Assembly: GCA_046727575.1 (NCBI GenBank)
Contig: JBKPCV010000052.1
Coordinates: forward strand, 1 to 35,687
Length of the DNA: 35,687 nt
DNA from: DASPTH01 sp046727575
GTDB lineage: Bacteria > Actinomycetota > Acidimicrobiia > IMCC26256 > DASPTH01
Direction: 5' to 3'
Part shown: positions 15,680 to 24,386 of the stretch, piece by piece
Layout of the letters: each line of letters begins with the position of its first letter
How positions within the stretch are numbered: the first letter of the stretch is position 1
The notes under the pieces: generated by a model
What the model was told of the DNA's origin: nothing
What the model saw: only the letters and a program-made list of their open reading frames with translations
The model's database searches: none
Position numbers and translations under genes: made by a program

Positions 15680-16633
15680 TTAGCGGAACGGAACGTCGGA
15701 CTTCGTGACGCGTACAGCACTAGAGAGTCGCGTCGACCGCACTAAGCGATGCACACCTTCGACCCGCAACTCTTGGTGCTCGCCGGGACCGACAACGATC
15801 TCAGCGAGCGCCTCGTCACGAACGGTGTGTTCGATGTAGGGCACGAGCACGCCGTTCTCTGCGACACGCAGGTTCAGCGGGGGCATCAGCCCTCGCCAGC
15901 CGGTGGTAACAAGTCGCCATTCCTTCTCCTCGCTGAAGGCCGGATCCTTGATGGTCGCGAAGACCCGGACCAGAGCGTCGACCAGCACGGTTCCGAGTGG
16001 GCCTCGTGGCCTTCGCCACGGCAACTCAGCGATCACACGAGCGATGCGGTCCTTGACCGCCTCCGTTGCTTCACCCTCGATTCCGTACTGCACCGGGAAC
16101 AAGTCGAAATGGAACGCCGCGTTGGGATCAGCCGCTTGCCGCAAGACTTCGGTGCGAAAGCCGATGGCGTAGCCGCCGGCCGCGTAGCCGCGCCACTGAC
16201 TCAACAGATCGCGCTGCGCGCAGAAGCACGCCACGAACGGTTCCTGTCCGGAGAGCGTCTCCGGATCGAGATGGGCGAGCGCGGATCGCAAGTGGTCGGC
16301 TACGTAGGCGCGGCGAACGTCGCGACCTCCGGTCCGCAGCGCCGTGCTCTGCTCGTCTGAGCTCATGGTTCGAAGGAGCTCGAGCGCTGCTCGCTGATCT
16401 GGGTCGTCGGCGGGGTATTCGCGCTCGAGGAGCTTCTCGAACTCGTCGAGCGCGTACGCAACTTCGCGGGCGTCGTTGAGAAATCGGCAATCAGAAGCCC
16501 ACAGCACAACCGGCTTGCGGAAGATGCCGAGCAGTCCGGTCGCGTCGGTGTAGTGGTAAAGGACCTCGGGCGCGTCCGACACCGCGCGACGGTAGCCCGC
16601 TCCCGTGAGCTGACAGTACGTCGCAACAGCCAC
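15680..16633 (-). CDS. DUF2971 domain protein
   Basis: Up to 317 residues. DUF2971 hallmarks are visible: LYHYTDATGLLGI near the N-terminus, WASDCRFLNDARE, the central CFCAQRDLLSQWRGYAAGGYAIGF and the late EEKEWRLV. The family is widespread, and its members often sit near defence or mobile genes, but its biochemical role is not established. HYT plus WRGYA is reminiscent of ADP-ribosyltransferase-like folds, which is only a suggestion. The GTG at 16633 (weak ribosome site; GATAGT is 9 bases upstream) and the GTG at 16582 are both possible starts; the domain begins at about residue 25. It is a lone minus-strand gene flanked by non-coding or decayed DNA. Confidence 0.78.
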   Translation of the reverse strand: MAVATYCQLTGAGYRRAVSDAPEVLYHYTDATGLLGIFRKPVVLWASDCRFLNDAREVAYALDEFEKLLEREYPADDPDQRAALELLRTMSSDEQSTALRTGGRDVRRAYVADHLRSALAHLDPETLSGQEPFVACFCAQRDLLSQWRGYAAGGYAIGFRTEVLRQAADPNAAFHFDLFPVQYGIEGEATEAVKDRIARVIAELPWRRPRGPLGTVLVDALVRVFATIKDPAFSEEKEWRLVTTGWRGLMPPLNLRVAENGVLVPYIEHTVRDEALAEIVVGPGEHQELRVEGVHRLVRSTRLSSAVRVTKSDVPFR

Positions 16634-17153
16634 CCTCGACGACTATCGCCCAGCGGTGCAACCACTTCACCCGGACGCCCGATGGAAGTCGACGTCACAC
16701 AAGGCCGTCAGCCCCGCGGGGGCGCGCGAGCGCGGCATGCGCGTCGCGTTCTAAGAGCCACAGCTCCTCCGATCTCGAGATTCGCGACCGCACCACTCGT
16801 GTCGCCTTGATCAGCGAGGGCGTTGGATGAGACTTAACGCATGCTCGAGCGCTCGTATCCGCTCGAGAAGATCGCCCGCGGCTGATGCGGCGTGCCGTAC
16901 GGCACTGCCGACCAGTTACACGCGACACCGGAACGGCGATCAGCCGCGCCAGCTTGTGCCACGCGAGGCAGGTCTTGACGGCGCGCGGGCGGAACCCTAC
17001 GATCCCTTGTCGCCCGCGCTCTGGCGCCATCGAGGACGGCAACCGGCTGAGTCCGTCGTCGTTGTCTCCCCGGCGCGGTGCGTTCACCGGAGGGTGAGCA
17101 GTCCGAGCGGGGAGGGACACCGGAACGACGACACCGGACACACGGGGGGATCC
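16634..17153. other. Region without an intact gene; probable decayed coding DNA
   Basis: No full gene is supported. On the minus strand, one frame reads KTCLAWHKLARLIAVPVSRV and then, after a shift of frame near 16915, another reads AAGDLLERIRALEHALSLI before a stop. This looks like a small helical protein gene broken by a frameshift. The right end (about 17135-17153) resembles the ribosome-site region of the binding-protein gene at 17575 and belongs to the duplicated segment. Confidence 0.35.
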
Positions 17154-17522
17154 ATGTTGCGGGCACTCGGAGCGGCTCGCACCGATTGGTGCGCAGCGCA
17201 GTTGTTGTCGCGTTCGCAGGCGCAGCGGTACGGCCGGACCGACGGACTGCCCTACGACGAGTATCTCCACGGCAACAAGGACTTCGACGTGGTCCGGTGG
17301 GACCCCGACACCTGTGGACCCCCATTTACCAACTTGGGATTGCCGGGCGGGCAGGGCACCCTCTGGTACCTGGACGGCGGGAAGCGTTACTACGGCGGTC
17401 ACTGGCCTACCAAGCCGATGCACTTCTTCGACAAGTCGAACGCGATCTACCAGTTCACCGCGCCGGCGACGGGGGTTGGGCAGGTCGCGTGCCACGGCTG
17501 CCCGAGCGAGACCGGACCATGA
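17154..17522 (+). pseudogene. Broken, internally deleted copy of the adjacent substrate-binding protein gene
   Basis: The open frame (122 codons) starts with a ribosome site and ATGTTG nearly identical to those of the gene at 17575. It then shows a one-base loss inside the signal-peptide region: the correct signal sequence (HRLVRSAVVVAFAGAA) is in another frame. It jumps directly to the C-terminal 95 or so residues of the binding protein (GLPYDEY, GNKDF, GTLWYLD, YGGHWPTK, FFDKS, IYQF, CPSETG). About 430 codons of the ligand-binding body are missing; the junction is near 17229. A functional transporter component is not possible. It could still make a small protein resembling the C-terminal tail domain. 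Confidence 0.75.
17229..17517 (+). repeat. Direct repeat copy 1 (C-terminal part of binding-protein gene)
   Basis: This segment aligns from TACGGC at 17229 to GAGACCGGAC at 17517 with 18991-19270 in the same orientation, with a net length difference of nine bases. The following bases (ACAACC then GTCGTCGT) are also similar, so the duplication reaches past the stop codon. Confidence 0.7.
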
Positions 17523-17574
17523 CAACCCTCAGTCGTCGTCTACCGTCGGGGGTGAGGACTGCAAGGGGGGATTC

Positions 17575-19293
17575 ATGTTGGGGGGATTTCGGAGAGGCGC
17601 GCCGCGCTTGGTGCGCGTTGCAGTCACTGTCGTCGTCGTCGCCGCGGCGGTGCTGCCGGCGATACCCGCGGGAGCGGCCGCACGGGCACCGGGGGCGGGG
17701 AAGCCGCCGGCCGGATCCGGGGTCAACACGCCCGCCGCGTATGCAAACCCGCGGTGCAACAAGAGCGCAGGTCCCTACGGAAGGATGAGCTTTGCCACCT
17801 CGCTGGTCGGTCCCGTGTGTCTCCCCGAGTGGAAGGACGGCAACGACAACGGCGGCGCGACCTACCGAGGAGTGACGAAGGACGCGATCACAGTGATCGC
17901 GATCGTGCCCAACGACCAGCAGGTGGCGGCGACTCCGCGGAATGGGCTCCCGCTCAACTACACGACTGGCCAGCCCGGCACGGTGCGGGACGCGCTCGCT
18001 GACGCGCTGGCCGCCTACGAGCACAGCTTTGGCGGGACCTATACCTATGGCCGCGACGTCGACCTCGAGTTCGTGACCTCGAGTGGCGACGACGAATCCG
18101 CCCAGCGCGCCGATGCGGTCGCGGTGAAGGCCAAGAAGCCGTTCGTGGTCGTCGACAGCACGGCCTCCAGCCTCCCGGTGTTCGACACGGAGATCGCGGC
18201 GGCGAAGATTCCCGTGTTCTCGCTCAACGCCACCGTCGACGAGACCGTGCAGCAGGCCCCCTACCGGTGGGGCCAGACCGACCCCGTCGCGGGCACGTTG
18301 AACGGCGCCGAGTTCATCGGCAAGCAGGTCGCGGGCAAGAAGGCCCAGTACGCCGGTGACCCTGCGCTACACGACAAGACCCGCAAGCTCGGGCTCGTCC
18401 GCAGCCAAGTGGTCGACATCGACTTCTTCAACCGGACCCTGGCGAAGTACGGCGTCAAGATCGCGCCCAGCGCCACGATCAGCTATCCGGGGACCACCTC
18501 CACGCTCGGCGATCCGACCGTGGCCCAGGAGCAGGCACCGGTCGCGATCACCAAGCTCAAGGCCGCCGGCGTCACCACCGTCATCCTCCTCGCCGACTCC
18601 GCGATGGTCACGGCGCTCACCAAGCAGGCGACCACCCAGAACTACCACCCCGAGTGGGTCTTCTCCGGCACCCAGAACATCGACCTTCCGCTCCTCGCGC
18701 GTGCCTACGACCAGGATCAGTGGTCGCACGCGTTCGGGCTCGCCAACGTCCCGCCCGGGTCGCCGACGACCATCACGCCCCCCAACGTCATCCAGTGGTA
18801 CTGGGGACCCGGCAAGGGCACCTTCGGCATCTCGTACACCAACGCCGTCGAATGGTTGATGTCGGGGATCATGTACGGAGGCCCGAAGCTGACACCGCAA
18901 ACCCTCGAGCAGGGGTTCTTCTCGATACCCGCCCAAGGGGGCTCGGCGTCCACCGACCCGGCGCTGGCCAATCGGGCCACCCGCTCGGGATACGGCCACA
19001 CCAACGGACTCCCCTACGACGAATACATGCGCGGCAACAAGGACTTCACCGCCGCCTGGTGGGACGCCGGCACCAACGGTCCCCCGATCCTCGGCTTCCC
19101 CGGCGGGAAGGGCACCCTCTGGTACCTCGACAACGCGCAGCGCTTCTACGGCGGCCACTGGCCCACTAAGCAGCTCGATTTCTTCGACAAGTCGAGCGCG
19201 ATCTACCAGTTCGACGCGCCGGTCCCAGTCGAAGTGTTTCCCTGCGAAGGCTGCCCGAGCGAGACCGGACAAGGACAACCGTCGTCGTCATGA
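17575..19293 (+). CDS. ABC-type substrate-binding protein (type-1 periplasmic-binding fold) with an unusual C-terminal tail
   Basis: 572 residues. The ATG at 17575 has AAGGGGGG ahead. The signal peptide is about 1-35 (RRGAPRLVR, a valine/alanine core, AGA). The mature region has the branched-chain amino acid/amide receptor pattern: DAITVIAIVPNDQQ, a central domain (DAVAVKAKKPFVVVD, IPVFSLNAT), KLGLVRSQVVDIDFFN and AAGVTTVILLADS. The C-terminus adds a tail (TLWYLDNAQRFYGGHWPTK, FFDKSSAIYQF, CEGCPSETG) that is also kept in the broken copy upstream. No permease or ATPase is adjacent. The frameshifted amidohydrolase follows after 37 bases, which suggests that a cyclic amide or aromatic ligand is bound and degraded; that is inferred. 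Confidence 0.85.
   Translation: MLGGFRRGAPRLVRVAVTVVVVAAAVLPAIPAGAAARAPGAGKPPAGSGVNTPAAYANPRCNKSAGPYGRMSFATSLVGPVCLPEWKDGNDNGGATYRGVTKDAITVIAIVPNDQQVAATPRNGLPLNYTTGQPGTVRDALADALAAYEHSFGGTYTYGRDVDLEFVTSSGDDESAQRADAVAVKAKKPFVVVDSTASSLPVFDTEIAAAKIPVFSLNATVDETVQQAPYRWGQTDPVAGTLNGAEFIGKQVAGKKAQYAGDPALHDKTRKLGLVRSQVVDIDFFNRTLAKYGVKIAPSATISYPGTTSTLGDPTVAQEQAPVAITKLKAAGVTTVILLADSAMVTALTKQATTQNYHPEWVFSGTQNIDLPLLARAYDQDQWSHAFGLANVPPGSPTTITPPNVIQWYWGPGKGTFGISYTNAVEWLMSGIMYGGPKLTPQTLEQGFFSIPAQGGSASTDPALANRATRSGYGHTNGLPYDEYMRGNKDFTAAWWDAGTNGPPILGFPGGKGTLWYLDNAQRFYGGHWPTKQLDFFDKSSAIYQFDAPVPVEVFPCEGCPSETGQGQPSSS
18991..19270 (+). repeat. Direct repeat copy 2 (within the intact binding-protein gene)
   Basis: Partner of the repeat at 17229-17517. 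It encodes the C-terminal tail of the intact binding protein and lies about 1.76 kb downstream of copy 1 in direct orientation. It is the source or sister of the partial duplicate. Confidence 0.7.
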
Positions 19294-19330
19294 ACGGCGA
19301 GCACCGCGAACTGCAACGGAGGAACGACCA

Positions 19331-20538
19331 ATGAGCCGAACGGCGATCATCTCTGTCGACGGCCATGTCAAGGCGTCGCGCGCCGGTTATCGCGAGTACG
19401 TGGAGAAGAAGTACCTCGACGAGTACGACGCGTCCGTCACGGCTGCGGAGGAGGCGGGGCTGCCCGACGCCGGCAACCTGAATCCGGAATACGGATTCGA
19501 TGCGCAGTGGGACTCGGCTCGACGGTTGGAGGCATCGAGAGCCAGGGCGCCGTCGCGGAAGTGCTCTTCCCCAACGGGCAGCCGTTCCAGGTGAACCGGC
19601 TGGAGGACTTCGGACGGGCGCAGAGCCCGGAGCTGGCCGCGGCCGGGCGGCAGGCCTACAACCGCTGGCTCGCCGATTTCTGCGCCGAGACCCCGGGGCG
19701 GCGCGCCGGTCAAGCGGTCGTCTCCTTCGACGACATCGACCAGGCGATCGAGGACGTCCACTGGGCCAAGGAGCACGGCCTCGGCGGGATCATGATGCCG
19801 GCGCTCAACCCCGGCGGCATTTTCTTCTTCGACCCAGCCCTGGACCCGATCTGGGCTGCCATCCAGGACGTCGGCCTCCCGATCAGCCAGCACGGCGGCG
19901 CCGGCCTCCCCGGCTACACCCCGCCCGGGTTCGCCTCGATCCTCACCGTCTCGATCGAGAACGCCTTCTTCAGCAACCGGTCGATGTGGCAGATGATCGC
20001 CGGAGGCGTCTTCGACCGATTTCCCGACCTGCGGGTGGCGTTCATCGAGACGCAGCTGTTCTTCTTGATCCAGGCGATCGCCCACCTCGACGCAACCCTG
20101 AGTTGGAGTGACGACTGGATGGCGTTCGCCCGATTCATGAAGCGAGAGCGGTCGTGCAAACGGCTCGCCAGCGAGTACGTCGCGACGAACTGTTTCATCG
20201 GGGTCTCGCCGTTCGACGCTCGCCAGATTCCGATGGACCAGCTCGTTGGCAAGGACGCGGACCAGCAACCGCTCCCGGGCTTCCACATCGGCGCCGACAA
20301 CGCCATGTTCGGCCTGGACTACCCGCACTTCGAGTCGATCGTCCCCAACGCCATGGACAAGGTGGCCGGCTTGGCCGATGACCCGAGCGTCACCGAGGCC
20401 GACGTTCGCAAGATCCTGTTCGACAACGCAGCGAACCTCTACGGCTTCGATCCCGATGTACTGCAGGCGCACGTCGACCGGGTCGGCTTCGAAGTCGGAG
20501 CGAAGGACGGCGGGGCCGGGTATCCCGGCCCGCCCTGA
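19331..20538 (+). CDS. Amidohydrolase (amidohydrolase 2 family), apparent single-base frameshift
   Basis: The ATG at 19331 follows CGGAGGAA. The first frame gives the N-terminus with the DxH metal motif in ISVDGHVK and continues to WDSARRLEA. From about 19532 the homologous reading continues in another frame (IESQGAVAEVLFPNG) to the stop at 20538, with NRWLADFCAETPG, FVDPALDP-like FFDPALDPIWAA, PISQHGGAG and the C-terminal FGLDYPH. Restoring one base after GAGGC near 19531 joins the frames as LEA-IESQG. The protein would be about 400 residues, as in the paralogues at 25909 and 29457. Either the gene is a recent pseudogene or the assembly has lost one base. A truncated product could start at 19507 but would lack the DxH motif. 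Confidence 0.75.
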
Positions 20539-20621
20539 GAGACCCATGGTGGAAGACGTGCTCGCCCCGAGCGCCGTGTAGTTCCTCAAAACCAGCCGGA
20601 TCTCCCTCATTTGGAGGAGCG

Positions 20622-21983
20622 ATGACCGTCAGGCCCGCCGCGCTCAGCAGGCCGCAAGCAGGCGATGCGTCCGAGCCGTTCGTCCCGACCGGCGCGTACC
20701 GAGGCCAACCAAGCGAGTTCGACTATGTCGAGGAGGAGTGGTTCGCGACCGGCGAGGCAGACGGCCACCCGTACGCAACGTCGGTGTTCGTGCGCCGGCC
20801 GCGCGACAAGGCCCGTTTCAGCGGCACGGTCGTGGTCGAGCCCGTGCACGCGGCGAGTGCGGCACCCGTCTGGATCTACACGTCGACCTACTTCATGCGC
20901 TCTGGTCATGGCTGGGCCGCGGTCTGCTCACAGAAGAGCGCCCTCGATGCGTTCGTGAAGCCGTCCGACCCGGATCGGTATGCGTCGCTCAGCATCTGGT
21001 CCAATGCCCCGCCACAGGAAACGGCCGGCGTCGGTGCTGTCGCCGTCCCCCGCGATCCCGCAGCCATGCAGGCGCGGATGGAGCAGATGCGGCGGATGAA
21101 TGTGCTGTCGACCCCGATCCTCGCGCAGGTGGGGGCCGCGCTCGCTGCCGGTGCCGGACCCTTCTCCGGCTTCGACGTCCGCGACGTCATCCTCGCCGGT
21201 CACTCACAGACCGGGGGCGTCGTGACCGAGTACATCCTCAACGGCCACGACGCGCATCGCCTCGACGACGGCTCGCCGGTCTATCACGCCTTCTTTCCGT
21301 CCGGAGCACCGTCGATCGCGTTCGGTTCGTGCGACGTGCCGATCGTGCAGGTGCTCAGCGACGGTGACATCTCGAACCCCAACCGTCCGGGCCGAGAGGG
21401 CCGCAAGTACCGACGGCCCGACAGCGACGAACCGAGCGATCGTTACCGGCTCTACGAGCTGGCCGGCGTGGCCCATATGGGCACGCGGTACCCGCCCTAC
21501 AGCGACAACGCGATGTGGCAGGACGATCCCGTGGGCACGGCGGGGAACGTACCGAAGGACGCGCCGATGAACAGCCTGCCCCATGGAGAGCTGTTCAGCA
21601 TGGGGATGCACCACCTCGTGCAGTGGGTCGCCGACGGTGTCACACCACCGCGCGCCGACCGCATCGAGGTCGGCGCCGACGGGCTCTTCGTCAAGGACCA
21701 GTTCGGGAACACCCGCGGCGGGGTGCGCTGCCCGCAGATGGACGTTCCCAGGCTGCGATACCTCTCGAACCCCGGGGTCGACGAGAATGGAGTACCGGCA
21801 TTCGGCGTCGTCGGCATCGAGGAGCCCTTGCCGAGCGAGACGCTGCAACGGCTCTACGAGGATCACTCCGACTACGTCCAGCGCTTCAATCGCCGACTCG
21901 ACGAGCTGATCGACCAGGGGTGGCTCCTCGCGGAGGATGCCGAAGACCTGCGCAACGAGGCCGAGAAGGCAGAGGTTCCCTGA
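20622..21983 (+). CDS. Alpha/beta hydrolase domain protein (Abhydrolase_10 type)
   Basis: 453 residues. The ATG at 20622 has GGAGGAG two bases ahead (20613-20619). The nucleophile serine is in AGHSQTGG (about 192-199), and a histidine in ELAGVAHMG could complete the triad. The long form with PVHAASAAPVW near the N-terminus is typical of the family annotated simply as alpha/beta hydrolase domain, whose substrates are largely unknown. No signal peptide is seen. The stop overlaps the ATG of the TetR gene (TGATG), so the regulator is translationally coupled to the hydrolase. Confidence 0.82.
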   Translation: MTVRPAALSRPQAGDASEPFVPTGAYRGQPSEFDYVEEEWFATGEADGHPYATSVFVRRPRDKARFSGTVVVEPVHAASAAPVWIYTSTYFMRSGHGWAAVCSQKSALDAFVKPSDPDRYASLSIWSNAPPQETAGVGAVAVPRDPAAMQARMEQMRRMNVLSTPILAQVGAALAAGAGPFSGFDVRDVILAGHSQTGGVVTEYILNGHDAHRLDDGSPVYHAFFPSGAPSIAFGSCDVPIVQVLSDGDISNPNRPGREGRKYRRPDSDEPSDRYRLYELAGVAHMGTRYPPYSDNAMWQDDPVGTAGNVPKDAPMNSLPHGELFSMGMHHLVQWVADGVTPPRADRIEVGADGLFVKDQFGNTRGGVRCPQMDVPRLRYLSNPGVDENGVPAFGVVGIEEPLPSETLQRLYEDHSDYVQRFNRRLDELIDQGWLLAEDAEDLRNEAEKAEVP

Positions 21984-22657
21984 TGGAGTCGGCGAGCGAG
22001 TCGCTTGTCGTGCAGCTGAGGGCGAAGCGCTCCGAGATGATGGTCTCGGCGTTGGAGGCCGTCGCTCTCCGACTCTTCGAGGAGCGCGGGTTCGGCGATG
22101 TCACGGTCGAAGAGGTCGCCTCCGAGTCACACATCTCGGTGCGGACCTTCTACCGCTACTTTCCCGCCAAGGAAGATGTGTTGCAGCTGCAGATCGACCG
22201 GCGGAGTGAAGCCCTCCGGGCCGCGCTGTCGGCTCGTCCCGCCGACGAGCCGCCGCTGCACTCGCTCCGCCTCGCGCTCGAGGATGTGGTGTCAGCGGAG
22301 GACCCGGCGCTACTTCGACGTTGGATCGCTGTTGTCGCGGCGACGCCCAGCGTCTTGCGGGCCGTCCTCGGCGGAATCCAACTGAAGGGCCAGCGGGTGA
22401 TCGCCGAGTTCTTTGGTGCTCGCCTGGGCATGCCGAGTGACGCGCTGGTCCCCACCATGCTCGCCGCCGCGGCCGGGGGCGTGATCCAAGCGGCTCAGAC
22501 GCAGTGGTATTTCGAGGGCGGGCACTTGGCGAGCGCAATCTCCGATGGCCTGGCGATCCTGGAGAGAGGTATCGGTACCGATCCCAGCACGTGGTCCGCC
22601 GGCAAGAGAAGACCGAAACATCGGGGTCGTGACGCACCCGGCAATCGTCGAGCTTGA
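21983..22657 (+). CDS. TetR-family transcriptional regulator
   Basis: 224 residues. The N-terminal TetR domain has ALEAVALRLFEERGFGDVTV and the helix-turn-helix EEVASESHISVRTFYRYFPA (about 43-62) followed by KEDVL. The C-terminal part resembles the MftR/AcrR-like C-domain (LRRWIAVVAATPSVLRAVL). The start overlaps the hydrolase stop by one base. The regulator is last in a unit with the hydrolase and probably controls it or the acyl-CoA dehydrogenase downstream; no palindromic operator was identified in the flanking gaps. Confidence 0.87.
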   Translation: MESASESLVVQLRAKRSEMMVSALEAVALRLFEERGFGDVTVEEVASESHISVRTFYRYFPAKEDVLQLQIDRRSEALRAALSARPADEPPLHSLRLALEDVVSAEDPALLRRWIAVVAATPSVLRAVLGGIQLKGQRVIAEFFGARLGMPSDALVPTMLAAAAGGVIQAAQTQWYFEGGHLASAISDGLAILERGIGTDPSTWSAGKRRPKHRGRDAPGNRRA

Positions 22658-22804
22658 CACGCCGCGATTCCACGCCACCCTCCGCGCCTCGTACCGCCTT
22701 CATGTCCTCCGTCGTCGGACGGCGCGGCGTGCCACACTCGCGTCTGAGCGTAAACGCGGAGTCGAGCGTGCGTCGCACTTCGCGCACCGTCGGAAGGAGA
22801 CGCA

Positions 22805-24106
22805 ATGTCGTGGGACTTCGAAACCGAACCTGAGTTCCAGCGCAAGCTCGACTGGGTGGACACCTTCGTGTGCGAGGAGGTCGAGCCCCTCGACCTGCTG
22901 TGGCCGCACCTCCAGTACGTGCCGCTGGACGAGAACCGCCGGAAGGTCATCGACCCGCTGAAGGAGGAGGTCCGGCGGCAAGGGCTGTGGGCGACCCACT
23001 TGGGTCCTGAGCTCGGGGGGCAGGGGTACGGACAGCTCAAGCTCGCCCTGCTCAACGAGATCCTCGGCCGCTCCCAGTGGGCCCCGATCGTGTTCGGCTG
23101 CCAGGCGCCCGACACCGGCAACGCGGAGATCATCGCCCACTACGGCACGCCGGGGCAGAAGGAGCGCTACCTGAAGCCGCTGCTCGAAGGAGAGATGTTC
23201 TCGTGCTACTCGATGACCGAGCCGCACGCTGGCGCCGACCCAACGATGTTCAAGACGCGCGCGGTCAAGGACGGCGACGAGTGGGTGATCAACGGCTGGA
23301 AGTACTTCTCGTCGAACGCGAAGACCGCGTCGTTCCTGATCGTCATGGCGGTGACGAACCCTGACGTCAGCGCGTACCAGGGCATGTCGATGTTCCTCGT
23401 CCCAGCCGACACGCCGGGCATCAACATCGTGCGCAACGTCGGCCTGGCGGGCGAGCCGCTGAACGAGGGCTTCCACGCGCTCATTCACTACGAGGACGTG
23501 CGGGTGCCGGAGGACGCGGTCCTCGGCGGGGAGGGCCAGGCGTTCGCCATCGCCCAAACCCGGTTGGGGGGCGGACGCATCCATCACGCCATGCGGACGA
23601 TCGGTCTTGCCCAGAAGGCGCTCGACATGATGTGCGAGCGGGCCCTCAGCCGCGAGACACAGGGCAGCATTCTGGCCGACAAGCAGTTCGTACAGGGTTA
23701 CATCGCTGACTCGTACGCCCAGCTCGTCCAGTTCCGGTTGTTCGTGCTCTACACGGCGTGGGAGATCGACAAATACAACGACTACCGGAGGGTCCGCAAG
23801 GACATCGCCACCGCGAAGGTGGTCATGCCAACCGTGCTGCACGACATCGCGTGGCGCGCGATGCAGGTGCACGGCGCCCTCGGCACGACGAACGAGATGC
23901 CGTTCTTCCAGATGATCCACGGCGCGGCTGTCATGGGCCTGGCCGACGGCCCGACCGAGGTGCACAAGGTCACGGTCGCCCGCCAGCTGGTCCGCGACTA
24001 CAAGCCCAGCGACGACACGTGGCCGACGGAATGGATCCCGAGGAAGCTCGACGAAGCCAGGGCGAAGTACGCCGAGTACCTCGAGCACGAGGTGGGGAAT
24101 CTGTGA
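22805..24106 (+). CDS. Acyl-CoA dehydrogenase
   Basis: 433 residues, start ATG at 22805 with GGAAGGAGA ahead. Domain order is as in the flavoprotein family: an N-terminal helical part with LGPELGGQGYGQLKLAL, a central beta-domain with FSCYSMTEPHAGADP and INGWKYFSSNA, and a C-terminal helical part with LGGGRIHHAMRTIGLAQ, MQVHGALGTTNEMPFF and LADGPTEVHKVTVARQL. The last motif has aspartate where many short-chain enzymes have the catalytic glutamate, as seen in ACAD10/11-like and fungal-type FadE proteins. It likely oxidises an acyl-CoA thioester with FAD; chain length is not predictable. It starts 147 bases after the TetR gene. Confidence 0.92.
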   Translation: MSWDFETEPEFQRKLDWVDTFVCEEVEPLDLLWPHLQYVPLDENRRKVIDPLKEEVRRQGLWATHLGPELGGQGYGQLKLALLNEILGRSQWAPIVFGCQAPDTGNAEIIAHYGTPGQKERYLKPLLEGEMFSCYSMTEPHAGADPTMFKTRAVKDGDEWVINGWKYFSSNAKTASFLIVMAVTNPDVSAYQGMSMFLVPADTPGINIVRNVGLAGEPLNEGFHALIHYEDVRVPEDAVLGGEGQAFAIAQTRLGGGRIHHAMRTIGLAQKALDMMCERALSRETQGSILADKQFVQGYIADSYAQLVQFRLFVLYTAWEIDKYNDYRRVRKDIATAKVVMPTVLHDIAWRAMQVHGALGTTNEMPFFQMIHGAAVMGLADGPTEVHKVTVARQLVRDYKPSDDTWPTEWIPRKLDEARAKYAEYLEHEVGNL

Positions 24107-24161
24107 CGGAGATCATCGCCCCGCGGCGAACCGCCTCCGCTCTCGTCCGGCCCGCGGCCCG

Positions 24162-24386
24162 TCAGGAGTTGGCTCGGCGGTAGTTGCAGTCTTCCTCGGG
24201 ACCTCCGGGCGCCTGCACGACACCGTCGAGGCTGATGAATCGTTGACACGATTCGCATAGATGTAGGACTTGTGGCACGCGGCGAAGCTCATCGCCAAGG
24301 TGTGTCAGGCGGGCGCGGAGGAGATGTCGATAGAGTTCGCGCTCACGACGTCGTGACCACGTCCGCCTGCCTCGAGGAGGAGCCAT
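24162..24386 (-). CDS. Possible 74-residue cysteine-containing microprotein
   Basis: A minus-strand frame reads ERELYRHLLRARLTHLGDEL, then a LCESC knuckle, then SLDGVVQAPGG, EEDCNY and a stop. The composition is that of a helical small protein with one CxxC plus a third cysteine. It shares the general style of the zinc-ribbon protein at 7557 but not its sequence. The only in-frame start is the ATG at 24386, which has no ribosome site and overlaps the start codon of the AhpD-like gene on the other strand. It may be a real small gene or a relic. Confidence 0.4.
   Translation of the reverse strand: MAPPRGRRTWSRRRERELYRHLLRARLTHLGDELRRVPQVLHLCESCQRFISLDGVVQAPGGPEEDCNYRRANS

Noticed and set aside
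16827..17153. Upstream extension of the broken binding-protein frame
   Set aside because: It has no homology to the sister gene before the ribosome-site region; the start at 17154 matches the sister gene.
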